Below, piece by piece: positions 11,640-22,377 of a stretch of DNA of 64,000 nucleotides. The DNA is from Gigantopelta aegis (taxonomy: Eukaryota; Mollusca; Gastropoda; Neomphalida; Peltospiridae), in the NCBI RefSeq assembly GCF_016097555.1, contig NC_054703.1:5177036-5241035 (forward strand), written 5' to 3'. The notes beneath the pieces are model-generated. The model was not told where the DNA came from. It was given only the letters and a program-made list of their open reading frames with translations, and made no database searches. How positions within the stretch are numbered: the first letter of the stretch is position 1; the number at the start of each line of letters is the position of its first letter. The translations under genes and the position numbers were made by a program.

Positions 11640-12250
11640 ACGTTTTTCATGTTTAAATTATTTTTAGTTCAAGACATGTTTATTATTAATGTAAAATATT
11701 TATTAATTTCACTGAACGAACCGAAATGTCACAACAATAAGAGTCCGAACCCGTGTTTTATTTCGAGTGTCAAAATATTGTCGATCTGAATTTGCCGAGA
11801 ATAAACTGAATGTTTGTGGGCTAAGAATAAGCAACGTCTAACAGAAAGAAAAAAAAGTGACTTACGTGAACTTGAAGATAGATTTGAGCATTGTTTATAA
11901 TTTGTAAATGAAACACGTGGAAATTTGATCAAATAAACTGAATAAACTCACCGAACAACAATTACGTTGTCACACAGGAAACGGTTACGAGGAAGTTTAT
12001 TCCGGCCTGTTTTTCGGACTAGTCGAGTACAACAATATGCGGACAACGATTAATTGTCTCGGTTCGATGAACTTGGCTCTTGTTCTTGTTGTAGACTGAA
12101 GGGTTATTTGTTTTGGATTGTTTTGGATTGTCTTTTCTTCTTTTTTTCTCCATTTTTTCTTTCGGTTTTTTTTCTCCATTTATTTTTTTGGTTTTTAAAA
12201 CTCATTAGGTCCATGATTTGTCAGTTTGGAAGAAAGGATGATTCTAATTA
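11640..12250 (-). promoter_or_regulatory. Probable 5' non-coding exon/promoter region of ZNF-1
   Basis: A block of roughly 500 bp that is present once per gene unit (also 25690-26740, two copies, and 33395-33960; diverged at 57400-58250). On the minus strand it shows donor-like sites CG|GTGAGT (exon end 11952) and CAC|GTAAGT (exon end 11866). With the acceptor at 8844 this gives a first intron of about 3 kb. The block has no long open frame, so it would be 5' UTR. RNA evidence is lacking. Confidence 0.45.
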
Positions 12251-12257
12251 AGTCTGG

Positions 12258-12300
12258 GTTTCTATTATTTGAGAAACTGAGATACGCATAGGTCTAATAG
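12258..12300 (+). repeat. Stray piece of the 85-bp satellite
   Basis: GGGTTTCTATTATTTGAGAA and the following ACTGAGATACGC closely match the second half of the 85-bp unit at 1-1826. It lies alone, more than 10 kb from the array, without the A-box half. Confidence 0.7.
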
Positions 12301-12608
12301 TAGCATATAACAACAAAATTTAAACACATTTTTTATGACTCTTTTAGTGTAAACTGAAGCAAACGGACCTAATTAAAAACAAAACAAAAAACATAGAAAA
12401 ATGTTATAATATTTCATCATAGATCTTGTTCAGCATCGATGTAAACGTGACACGTCAATGTATATTCCAGAGGCCAATTTTGCAAATTTGCTTGTTCCCT
12501 CTCCCACACTTGAGGACGAAAATGTATGTTTCGAATTTTCCCTACTCTACATAAATAAATATGATACAAAGATGAAACTCTAGCTAGTATCCCTCACTAG
12601 AAGGTGTA

Positions 12609-12664
<56 letters not shown>

Positions 12665-13640
12665 CACCCCCACCCCCACACTTCAACTTCAAATATCGTT
12701 CCTATAGGCCTGCACAAATGTGGATAACATGTATAGGCTAAGGCTAGGATCCTAGCCAGTTCCTTTTATCTTTAGGATTTTGTAATAATGCTTTCAAACC
12801 AATACTTTCAGGTGGTTTGCTCCACATACTAATATGATAATATATATATCCAGTGCTATTTTATTTAATCATTCATGAAGGAAGAAGGAAGTCCAGGTGA
12901 AAATATATTACAGGTAAAACAAAACAAAATAATGTGTGATACTTATTCCCAGTGGTAACTATTGTAATTTTTGCTTTAAACTGCTAGATGCCAAAAGTGA
13001 TTAATTATATTATGTTATTCTAACAGTTGAAAATTAGATGACCAATTGTTTCAACCCTGGGAAGTAAATTTGAAATGTTTCTTTAGCCTCAAATTATAAG
13101 AATTTTATACAGAAATTGTAGAAGAAAGGTTATTACCCCATGTCTGCTGCAGTCTGACCAGGCCCTATGCTGTTCGCCATTCAGTCACCGAATGAAAATT
13201 GTTTTATGTCATGGTTATGTATTTCATTTATACTTTTGGTTTACAATTGTCACTGAAAACATTTCGCCCATAACTGTATTTAGTCAAATAAGGGACAAAA
13301 TCTAGACTTAAAATGATTTATGCTTATTAATATTATTATTTTTTTGCAATTTATTTTATTTTCAGCATCAATCAGTCCTGTTTGTAGTAGCAATATATAT
13401 AAAAGTTTAAGATTCTGTGTTCGCTATTAAAGGAACTATCTTAAAATTAATGGCGAGAATTTCGAAAGTTGTGTCCCTTGGTATAAAATTCCAGGTCAAT
13501 CATAATTACTTTAATAAATCAATTATTTTAGTTACGGTGGTTTAAATTTGTTAGTGACTTAAATCGGTTCTTTAAAATATTGCACATAATAACATATACA
13601 TATAAATGGTGTTGATGGCTGATAAAGGATTACAAATTGA
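12301..13640. other. No gene seen; (AC)n at 12613-12661
   Basis: AT-rich sequence with one AC microsatellite. No supported coding region. Confidence 0.5.
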
Positions 13641-14670
13641 TAACCTATATTTGGGTCATTCCTTGTCAAATCACCCCCCAAAAAAGGAAATTTAAACCCT
13701 ACCCTCCCCAATTTCAATGAAATTTGGTATATAGAGTGATTGTGGCCAAAACCCCTGACATTCCAAGTTTCAGCTCAATCGGACCAACGGTTCTCTTTTT
13801 TTAAATTTTGTCAAAAAAGGGTGTGGCTGCCCTTTTTTACATTGCCATAACTCAGCAACTAATGGTCCAATTTTGACAAATAAGGTATCATTGGAAAGGG
13901 GTAATTACAAGGAATCCAAATCTGGCATTATTCCTGATATTTGGGTTACTTTTGGGCTGATGACTGTTTGACCTATATTTTGACCTTGAAATTGACCTTG
14001 TGGGACACGTGACCTTGAGATGACCTTTCATTAAAATTATAGCCCAACATGTTATCTACAACATATAAAAAAATTGGAGGTGGAAAATGTTTCATTAGTC
14101 AGCAATTTCAAATTGAAATATGTTTACCTGCTGCTGTTCTATGCTCTGTGTATAGACTGCACATGTATTTAAGCACTATTAAATGTACATGCATCAACAC
14201 TGTAAATGTCATGAATGTTCTAACAATATAGTCCAGCATCCAACAGATTTAAGATTAATTTTTTGAAATATTGCCTAATTATTAAAAACATCTTGTGCCA
14301 ACAACTCATATTGTTTAGAACAGGCTAAACTATATTACCATGGGGACTACATTGAAAGGAAATTATGGCCCCTTGAATGGACTTTGGACCCCATGTGGAG
14401 GAAACGGCAGCCCCCAACCCCAATTCAGAAATTTATGTTTATCCATTAGATCTCGGATTTCCCTCCATTCCAAGATCTATTAAGATGTAAGTATCAGAAA
14501 ATCTCCAGTAGGTAACTGACAAACAAAAGAACTAATTGATCCTTATTACTTATATATGTAATTAGTATTGATAATTATTTATAAGATTAATTACTATCTG
14601 TGCTCTGTAGGCCTACTGGCACACTTGTGTGTGTACATTTACATCCTTATTGATGAAGTGAAGAATGTTT
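13641..14670. other. Unrecognised block, possibly part of a broken gene or repeat
   Basis: Contains phrases such as TCAATGAAATTTGGTATAT and stretches of TGACCTTGA. It has the look of a dispersed repeat or intron, but no open frame supports a gene. It precedes a Tc1 insertion; a possible exon follows at 16873. Confidence 0.3.
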
Positions 14671-14675
14671 ATATA

Positions 14676-16171
14676 CTCTTCAAAAGAAGAAACGCAAAAC
14701 CACATTGTCGTAACATTTGGAGAATTGATTTAATTATTGAATGGTGAGTCCGATAATTACCAAATGTTGCAGGATTGTTCACAATTCACTCTAGTCCATT
14801 GTGAGTAAGTGATAGGACACACCACCAAGGTCAAGGTCATCTGGAGTCAATACCGGGTGTGGCCTCCGCGTGTGTTGACAACTGCCTGGCACCGCCTGCC
14901 CATTGAAGCAACCAGAGTACGGATGACGTCCCGGGTAATGGTGGCCCACTCGGCCTGCAAGGCTGCTGCCAGCTCGGGCAGGGTCTGGGGCTGTGGTGTC
15001 GCTGTCGGAGGCGTCGGTCCAACTCGTCCCATAGATGCTCAATTGGGTTCAAATCCGGTGATGTCGATGGCCAAGGAAGGACATTAATGTTGTTGTTCTG
15101 TAGGAAAAAAAACGTTGTGAGACGTGCTGTGTGAGGCCTGGCGTTGTCATGTTGGAACACTGCGCTGGCGTTGGCCATAACTGGAACGATGTGTGGCCGG
15201 AGGATCTGGTCAATGTAGCCCTGTGCATTCAGGTTGCCCTGCACGTGGACCAGGTCAGTTCTGCCAGTGTGTGAGATGGCTGCCCACACCATGACACTAC
15301 CCCCGCCGAATCTGTCCACTTCCTGCACGCAGTTTGCCGCATAACGTTCACCACGACGCCTATACACGCGACATCTTCCATCATGACGTCGGAGCAGAAA
15401 TCGGGACTCGTCACTGAACCACACCTGTCTCCATCGCAGTTGAGGCCATTGTCGATGAATCTGGCACCACTGCAGTCGGAGTCGACGGTGTTGTGGTGTT
15501 AAGATGACACCTCGAACTAGACGTCTGGCACGAATTCCTACCTCACGTAGGCGGTTCCGTACGGTCTGGTCGGATATCCTGCGCAAACCTGGTATTGCTG
15601 CGGCTGTGGAGGTGGCAGTAGTCAATCGTTCCCGAAGGTGGCGTACCCGGATGTAGCGGTCCTGCCCGGGGGTAGTGACCCGTGGTCGACCGGATCTAGG
15701 GAGGTCACGTGTTGATCCATGTTGCTGGTAACGGTCCCACAGTCTGGAGATGGTGCTTGCGGACACATGGAATGCCCTGGCAACGGCCGTTCTGGATTCG
15801 CCTGCGTCTAGTCGGCCGATGGCATTGTTTCTCTGCGGTTCACTGAGACGTGGCATGTCCTGGATTGTCAACTGTCGGCCAGATACAGAGGCCAGGCAAG
15901 CGAACACCCTGCACTTTTATACTGTCGGTGTTCATGTTGCACGTGCAGACAACGCACGTGCAGTGGTGACATGGTTTGCACGTGGCTGCGTTTTTGCGAA
16001 TATTCACATTTTGGAACTTTATTGTACAGTAGCTGCGTTTTATCGAATGTAACCGTGGGAATGTGTTTGGGACATGCAATGACCTTATATTCACAAAGCA
16101 TGAACCGGTAGGAAACATAAAATCGGAGTTATAACCCATTTGTACCCTTTTGCGTTTCTTTTTTTGAAGAG
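14676..16171 (-). mobile_element. Tc1-type DNA transposon, nearly complete
   Basis: The inverted ends CTCTTCAAAAGAAGAAACGC (left) and its near-perfect complement (right, one mismatch in 24) are flanked by TA on both sides, the target of Tc1/mariner elements. The 1.5-kb length and one transposase reading frame on the minus strand are normal for the family. The base composition is much richer in G+C than the surroundings, which suggests a recent arrival. Confidence 0.95.
14837..15856 (-). pseudogene. Tc1-type transposase with one frameshift
   Basis: Cut-and-paste transposase. The start MPRLSEPQ at 15856 is preferred over an upstream ATG at 15907, because family members begin near the helix-turn-helix. 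Visible in order are an N-terminal HTH pair (ARAFHVSASTISRLW, then ISDQTVRNRLRE), a GRPR-type linker (SGRPRV), then the DDE core: FSDESRF, QHDNARPH and SPDLNPIEHLW. The spacing between the second D and the E is 35 residues where Tc1 usually has 34; an extra Phe in an A-run (about 15105) explains this. Near 15000 the frame shifts. The natural C-terminus (...LPELAAALQAEW...GGHTRY) continues in the neighbouring frame to 14847, so the protein as read has a wrong tail after DELDRRLRQR. Confidence 0.9.
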
Positions 16172-16524
16172 TATACTTTAAAAGTTTGAGTCTACATCAT
16201 GTCATTGAGCAAGTCATTATGGTAAGATTGCTAAATAATAATTTATTTATTCACGATTTGACACTTTGTTTTCTAAGGTTTCAAGCATAGGCCTGTACCT
16301 TAAGCAGCAGAGAATCCCACTGAAAAAAGTTACTTATAGCACTTAGTGATAGGCCTACAATTTAGTACATGTATAAATAATGAAGGGTAAAACAAATTTT
16401 TTTAATGGATAAAGAATATAAAAAAATGGAATTGTCACAATTCAGCAATAAATGGCAGAAAAATAGTCATATATATGGAACTTTTTTGAAATGCCAAACA
16501 AATGGTATTTCATTGTACATAGTT
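16172..16524. other. No gene seen
   Basis: AT-rich sequence between the Tc1 element and a SINE. Nothing was recognised. Confidence 0.45.
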
Positions 16525-16835
16525 AAATAGATGGCAGGGGTGGTATGTAGCCCTGTGGTAAAGCACTCGCTTGGTGCGCTGACAGTCTGGGAATGATCCC
16601 TGTCAGTGGGCTATTTTTTGCTCCATCCAGTGCACTACAACTAGTATATCAAAGGCCATGGTATGTGCTATCCTGTCTCTGGGATGGTGCATATAAAAGA
16701 TCAATTGCTACTAATTGAAAAACGCAACGGGTTTCCTCTCTAAGACTATATGTCAAAATTACAAAATGTTTGGCGTCCAATAGCCAATGATTAATAAATC
16801 AATGAGCACTAGTGGTGTCGTTAAACAAAACCATG
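16525..16835 (+). repeat. SINE, tail type B
   Basis: tRNA-derived head (GTAGCCCTGTGGTAAAGCAC, B-box region GGGAATGATCCC), then the conserved middle (CCAGTGCACTACAACTAGTA) and the B tail ending TAGTGGTGTCGTTAAACAAA. Nearly full length (about 310 bp), diverged. Confidence 0.88.
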
Positions 16836-16872
16836 CAGTACCATCGTTTTGTCCCATTATCAGTCTACAATG

Positions 16873-17241
16873 CAGGTTTTCAAACTGAGTTTACAATCCA
16901 AACCACCCGATGATAGTAATGACGATTCACAAATTCCACTAGAAATAAAGGCGCAGAACTTTGTCTGCAGCCTATATGATGGTCTTCCTTGGATTGGTTT
17001 GGTGGATGAGGTTTCAGAGGAATTTGGAGACTATAACGTCAAGTTCATGCACCCTCATGGACCTTCAAGGCAGAACCACTGGCCGTCAAAAGCAGACAGG
17101 TGTTGGATTCCAGAAAGGGATATACTTTGTGTTATAAACACCCCATCCTTGACAATCACTTCATCCAGGAATTACAGTATCTGCCAAAATTATCTCGTCA
17201 GAATTTCTAAAGTCTGTTCAACATGGATAGTTAAAGACTAG
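16873..17241 (+). CDS. Possible terminal exon of an unrecognised protein
   Basis: The frame runs to a TAG at 17241 and has the feel of real coding sequence: balanced codons, Asp/Glu/Pro-rich start, then a compact module FVCSLYDGLPWIGLVDEV...VKFMHPHGP...WP...CWIPERDILCVI. Similar small modules end many multi-copy animal proteins of unclear function; I recall the pattern but cannot name the family. The frame is preceded by ATGCAG and CAATGCAG, either of which could be a 3' splice site, so I treat it as a last exon and not a whole gene. A SINE lies immediately upstream and no upstream exon is visible within several kb, so it may be an orphaned fragment. Confidence 0.4.
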   Translation, partial: QVFKLSLQSKPPDDSNDDSQIPLEIKAQNFVCSLYDGLPWIGLVDEVSEEFGDYNVKFMHPHGPSRQNHWPSKADRCWIPERDILCVINTPSLTITSSRNYSICQNYLVRISKVCSTWIVKD

Positions 17242-17302
17242 AAAGCTTGTGACTTCAATCAAGTAGTCAGACTCCTCAAATAAACAGAAATACAATAATA
17301 TA

Positions 17303-17784
17303 CTACTCAAAAGAATTTAAGGGTCAGACGATATTTTCGACATTATTTTCTGAATGTCAATTATATTGGCTAGACCATAATGTCACGCATGGTATTGTTC
17401 CATTTTGACGAAAGTGGGTCTAAGCAACCCATAAATGAATTAAAATCCACTGTCATTGACACTGTCGACTAGTTCTAATGGCGAAAACATGCTTACATTT
17501 GCACGTAAATTAGGGCTTAAGTGAAAGGTCTGCTAAGTGCCCATAACTTGCTTTTTCACAAAGCGCTTCATTTGCACGCTTTGCACGTGTATTCCATGTT
17601 CCCAATGCTGAATTTCCGTATAATTGGAGCTTGCGTTCGTGTACGGTGCACACACCAAATTCGACAATGGTACGACTTCAACTGACTATCGAAGATCGAG
17701 GAAGGGCTATTGCTTGGCTTCAGGATGGCAATACGCAAAGAAATGTTGCTCTGAGACTTGGTGTCAGTCAGAGTGTCGTTGGCC
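17303..17784 (+). mobile_element. Truncated Tc1-type element (5' part only)
   Basis: Starts with the same inverted end (CTACTCAAAAGAATTTAAGG after TA) as the element at 44275-45876 and follows its 5' half closely. It ends abruptly after GTCGTTGGCC, inside the transposase gene. The first 39 or so codons (MVRLQLTIEDRGRAIAWLQD..., from 17668) are open here, whereas the longer copy has stops in them. Confidence 0.9.
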
Positions 17785-18551
17785 ATGGTGAAAAATTTAC
17801 TTGCCCAATTTTAACTGTTGATAAATAAAACACCCAGTAAATTAAAATAATTAACTTTTTAATGTCCATTTTTCATACTGAGATCATGTTTAATCAATTT
17901 GTCAATTTACACAACAGGTAGGCTCATTGGGCATGCTTTATGGTTTGTTTAGAAAAATATGCAAATAATTTTCATCAGTTTAGAATAAAGTTACCGTACC
18001 TATTAAAATTTTAAAACAATTGTTTCCACTAAAACCACCTAAGTTATAAAAAATAATCCATGTTACCGAGATATTACAACAATTAACAGCATTATTTATT
18101 TACTTATGAATGGGAACTTACCCACCCCCTCAAAAAACAAAAAGAGATGAGAAACAATTAAGAACCTTTATTAGCATAAAGTGTACATTTAAAGTATTTG
18201 TAAATAGTGACGTGCAACCTTTAAAACTAATAAGACTGGTTACCGTTTTGCATATTATTAGTATTAGAATTTAGAGTAACAAATCTTTGGATTTCAGTGT
18301 AAAAAACAAAATGACGGCAAAACAATGAAACAAAACAGCCACACACAAGCCACACACACAGTCACACACACACACACACAGCCACAACCACACACAGAGC
18401 CACAGTCACACACACACACATAGCCACATCCACACACACACACACACACACTGCCACATGGACGACTCAATCTTCAGCATCAAGGGATATTTCATATGAT
18501 CCTGTAACAAAGTTTGGCAAAGTTTAGCAGCCACATTTTATTAGTAAGGCT
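17785..18551. other. No gene seen; AC-rich microsatellite 18335-18455
   Basis: AT-rich sequence followed by an interrupted CACA repeat with GCCACA units. Confidence 0.5.
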
Positions 18552-18565
18552 CATGTCAAGAGGAA

Positions 18566-18952
18566 AGAAAGAAAGAAATGTTTTATTTAACGACGCACTC
18601 AACACATTTTATTTACGGTTATATGGCGTCAGACATATGGTTAAGGACCACACAGATTCTAAGAGGAAACCCGCTGTCGCCACTACATGGGCTACTCTTC
18701 CGATTAGCAGCAAGGGATCTTTTATTTGCACTTCCCACAGGCAGGATAGCACAAACCATGGCCTTTGTTGAACCAGTTATGGATCACTGGTCGGTGCAAG
18801 TGGTTTACACCTACCCATTGAGCCTTGCGGAGCACTCACTCAGGGTTTGGAGTCGGTATCTGGATTAAAAATCCCATGCCTCGACTGGGATCCGAACCCA
18901 GTACCTACCAACCTGTAGACCGATGGCCTGCCACGACGCCACCGAGGCCGGT
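18566..18952 (-). repeat. SINE, tail type A with h2 head
   Basis: Full-length copy: tail GAAATGTTTTATTTAACGAC at the left, h2 head (CCGGCCTCGGTGGCGTCGTG on the minus strand) at the right. It is flanked by a 14-bp target duplication CATGTCAAGAGGAA / CATGCCAAGAGGAA (18552-18565, 18953-18966; one mismatch). Confidence 0.95.
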
Positions 18953-18966
18953 CATGCCAAGAGGAA

Positions 18967-19460
18967 TGCTGATCCATGTTACACAAAGACACAATATATA
19001 TAGAGGTTTCGTAACGAGTATTTTCTAATATGAAAAATATCAACCGAGTCTATGTTAATCAGTATTCACTAGACGAGGTTGATATTTTATATATTAAAAA
19101 ACACGAGTAGCGAATTCTATTTACCCCATAACACATCTAAACTAAAATAACATTTTAATTCAGTGGGTTTTTTTGTAAATAACAGTACTGAAGTCGCCAC
19201 CATCGATAATATGACATCACGATTAGCACAGATTAGTTTGACGTCACGCATTTTAAACAAATCTTTGAAAACGTTACGCTCAGGTACACGGGACCTATCC
19301 ACAACAACACATTACAAAGAGACCTTGCAAATTTGCATACCATTATTAATAAAGTAAATTATTACATGGGTTTATGACATGGATATCATGGGTAAGTTAT
19401 AGGACAAATGTATGTATGTATGTATAATGTACAAACACAACTCAGAGTCACACACAGAAA

Positions 19461-19508
<48 letters not shown>

Positions 19509-19600
19509 CACACGCGCACACACACAAAACAAAAACAAACCTATGAGCAGCAGTCATGCTCATCGTGTTGAATTGTCCAGACAACCAATGTAGTTTAGCC
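18967..19600. other. No gene seen; (AC)n at 19462-19502
   Basis: Unique sequence with one AC microsatellite. Short frames through it are microsatellite artefacts. Confidence 0.5.
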
Positions 19601-20090
19601 GTTCAGAGCCATACTTGTATACTCCGAACACCCACAGTGAATAAATAACCATATTCAACCATTTTACCGTCGTCCTTATGCATGATGTTGGTCAAAGTTA
19701 CGGGAACGTTGGCATAGTGTGAGTGATAAATCCTTAAGTAGATATGATCACGAGTGTTGATCCCATGACCCACACACATCTGCTGAGCGACACACCTCGC
19801 TGTTGCCTTAAGGCCCACGCCGAATAAAAGTCCATATTCAGTAATTCTATCTATGTCCTTATTCACGATGTTGGTGAAAGTTACGAGAAGGCTGGCCTAG
19901 TGTGAGTGATAAATCCTAAAGCAGGTCTTATAATGAGTGTTGATCCCATGACCCTCATACATCTGCTGAACGACACACCTCACTATGTTGCCTTAAGACC
20001 CATATTCTACATTTTGCCTTCGTCGTTATTACTGATATTATTGACAGTTACCGGAAGGCTGGTCTAGTGTGAGTGATAAAACATGAAATA
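19600..20090 (-). repeat. Tandem SINE-like units of about 170-180 bp
   Basis: Two to three copies share GTGTTGATCCCATGACCC and GGCTGGCCTAGTGTGAGTGA. On the minus strand the first phrase is the B-box side of the same tRNA-like head that makes the 69-bp array. This is the probable parent sequence of that array. Confidence 0.7.
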
Positions 20091-20878
20091 GGTCTGAAGT
20101 GTGTTGATCTCATGACCCATCACACTACTACTGAGGTATAAACCTCTCTAATTAATATGAACAGACGGGAGGCTGATCCCATCCCCCATCACACTTCTAC
20201 TGAGCTACACACCTCTCTAATTAATATGATCAGACAGGAGGCTGATCTTATGTCCCATCACACTTCTACTGAGCTACACACCTCTCTAATTAATATGATC
20301 AGACAGGAGGCTGATCCCATCACCCATCACACTACTACTGAGATACACACCTCTCTAATTAATATGATCAGACAGGAGGCTCATCCCATCACCCATCACA
20401 CTTCTACTGAGCTACACACCTCTCTAATTAATATGAACAGAGAGAAGTCACTTCAAGATGGTGTTGTATGTTAAATCAGTTTGACGAGTGTTGATCCCAT
20501 GACCCATCACACTACTACTGAGCTACACACCTCTCTAATTAATATGATCAGACAGGAGGCTGATCTCACGACCCATCACACTTCTACTGAGCTACACACC
20601 TCTCTAATTAATATGATCAGACAGGAGGCTGATCTCACGACCCATCACACTACTACTGAGCTACACACCTCTCTAATTAATATGATCAGCCAGGAGGCTG
20701 ATCCCATCACCCATCACACTACTACTGAGCTACACACCTCTCTAATTAATATGATCAGACAGGAGGCTGATCCCATCACCCATCACACTACTACTGAGCT
20801 ACACACCTCTCTAATTAATATGAACAGACAGGAGGTTGATCTCATGATCCATCACACTACTACTGAGACAGGATTCAC
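20090..20878 (-). repeat. 69-bp satellite array 3' of ZNF-2
   Basis: About eleven units of 69 bp, the same repeat as 6536-7265 but with its own diagnostic variants (GATCAGACAGGAGGCTGATC here, GAACAGACAGTAGGCTGATC there). Each unit has the A-box-like TAGCTCAGTAG on the minus strand. Long open frames come from the 3 x 23 period. Confidence 0.95.
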
Positions 20879-20917
20879 TTCAAGCTGGTGCTGTACGCTA
20901 TATCAGTATCTGCATTT

Positions 20918-21098
20918 TCAATGTGTTAAAAGTGTGTCATTTGCATCAATTAACAGATGGCATTTCAACTGATAACCGCGAGAGAAACAGTTTGCGCACA
21001 TGTCACATTTGAACTGTTTATTACCTGTGTGAACAAAGATACGATGATTCAAGTTGCTATTGTATGAGAAACATTTAACACATGTATCACATTTAACT
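20918..21098 (-). pseudogene. Last two fingers of ZNF-2, out of frame
   Basis: Codes for KCDTCVKCFSYNSNLNHRIF... and KCDMCANCFSRGYQLKCHLL..., then a stop. These are the natural C-terminal fingers of ZNF-2, separated from the main frame by a small deletion at about 21095-21100. Confidence 0.8.
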
Positions 21099-22235
21099 CT
21101 TAACAATAGTGTGAACCAAAGTATGTTCTTTCAGGTCGATATTCTGTTTCAAGTGGGTATTTCGTGACAAACATTTTGCACATACCTCACATTTGAAATT
21201 CCTAACATTTGTGTGAACTAACATATGTTGTTTCAAGATAGTATTTAGTGAGAAACATGTTGCACATTTTGCACATATCTCGCATTTGAAATTCTTAACA
21301 CCAGTGTGAATGTTCTTATCTTCTTCCAGTTTGCCATTGCTTGAGAAACATTTTGGAAATACCTCACATTTGACATTATTAACACCAGTGTGAACCAACA
21401 TATGTTGTTTCAATGTGGTATTTAATGAGAAACATTTTGCACATACCTCACATTTGAAAGTCTTAACACCAGTGTGGATATTCATATGTTGTTTCAATTT
21501 GCCATTGCTTGACAAGCATTTTGCACATACCTCACATTTGAAATTCTTAACACCAGTGTGAACCAACATATGTTGTTTCAAGGTGGGTTTTTGTGAGAAA
21601 CATTTTGCACATACCTCACATTTGAAACTCTTAACACCAGTATGAACCAATATGTGTCGTTTCAAGTCTATATGTTTTGAGAAAAGTTTTGCACATACCT
21701 CACATCTGAAATTCTTAACACCAGTGTGAACCAACATATGTTGTTTCAAATGGGTATTTCGTGAGAAACATTTGGCACATACCCCACACTTGAAAGCCTT
21801 GACACCAGTGTGGACCAACATATGTTGTTTCAAGTTGGCATTTAGCGAAAAACGCTTTCCACACACCTCACACATGAAAGGCATAACACCAGTATGAACG
21901 AGCATATGTACTTTCAAGAGGGAACTATGGAAAGATTTTGAATAAACATCACATTTCAAATTGTTAACTCCATTGTGAATTAATATATGCTTTTTCACGT
22001 ATCTTTTCTCAAAAAAACACTTTCTGCACACCCCACACTGATATGGTCGTTCACCAGTGTGGATCCTCATATGAAGCTTAATCTTACTCTTGTAAGAGAA
22101 ACACTTCAAGCACATCCCACATTGGAAAGGCTTCTGGCAAGAATGTGGTTTAGTTTCTTCTTCCAGATGAGGGTTGCTTTCACAATGTTTTGACGAGACC
22201 TCACGTTTGACAAATCTATCATCACTGCTAGACAT
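21093..22235 (-). CDS. ZNF-2: C2H2 zinc-finger protein, decaying copy
   Basis: 380 residues as read, starting at the conserved MSSSDDRFVKRE. Twelve finger positions follow, several damaged. Finger 3 has Cys to Tyr (CDVYSKSF) and one residue missing. Finger 10 has Cys to Phe and lost its first His (CEVFPKCF...LEEDKNIH). Finger 11 has a three-residue insertion (KCATCF). Finger 12 is two fingers fused by a deletion. A one-base loss near 21098 ends the frame at TIVKS before the last two fingers. Fingers 1, 2 and 4-9 are intact. The mix suggests a gene under weak or no constraint, although a shortened protein could still bind DNA. Same gene unit as ZNF-1 and ZNF-3, same strand. Confidence 0.82.
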   Translation of the reverse strand: MSSSDDRFVKREVSSKHCESNPHLEEETKPHSCQKPFQCGMCLKCFSYKSKIKLHMRIHTGERPYQCGVCRKCFFEKRYVKKHILIHNGVNNLKCDVYSKSFHSSLLKVHMLVHTGVMPFMCEVCGKRFSLNANLKQHMLVHTGVKAFKCGVCAKCFSRNTHLKQHMLVHTGVKNFRCEVCAKLFSKHIDLKRHILVHTGVKSFKCEVCAKCFSQKPTLKQHMLVHTGVKNFKCEVCAKCLSSNGKLKQHMNIHTGVKTFKCEVCAKCFSLNTTLKQHMLVHTGVNNVKCEVFPKCFSSNGKLEEDKNIHTGVKNFKCEICAKCATCFSLNTILKQHMLVHTNVRNFKCEVCAKCLSRNTHLKQNIDLKEHTLVHTIVKS

Positions 22236-22377
22236 ATTTCTCTTAAGACAGAGGACCTGCAACGTTTTGATCTGATCCACAAAATATTGCTTCTTTACCA
22301 GCCTCTTTGAAACCAGTCTTGAGTGAACATTTACTGATGTATCTTCAAAGTTGCAGGATCAACAGGTGTACTGAAAC
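22236..22377 (-). other. ZNF-2 5' leader and 3' splice site
   Basis: On the minus strand TGGTTCTGTTTCAG ends at 22371, matching the acceptor position of ZNF-1 and ZNF-3. The leader down to the ATG is conserved among the three. Confidence 0.6.

Noticed and set aside
19372-19593. Cys-Val and His-Thr repeat frames
   Set aside because: AC/GT microsatellite artefact.
20157-20972. Frames with THHTTTELHTSLINM repeats
   Set aside because: The 69-bp satellite is read through because 69 = 3 x 23.
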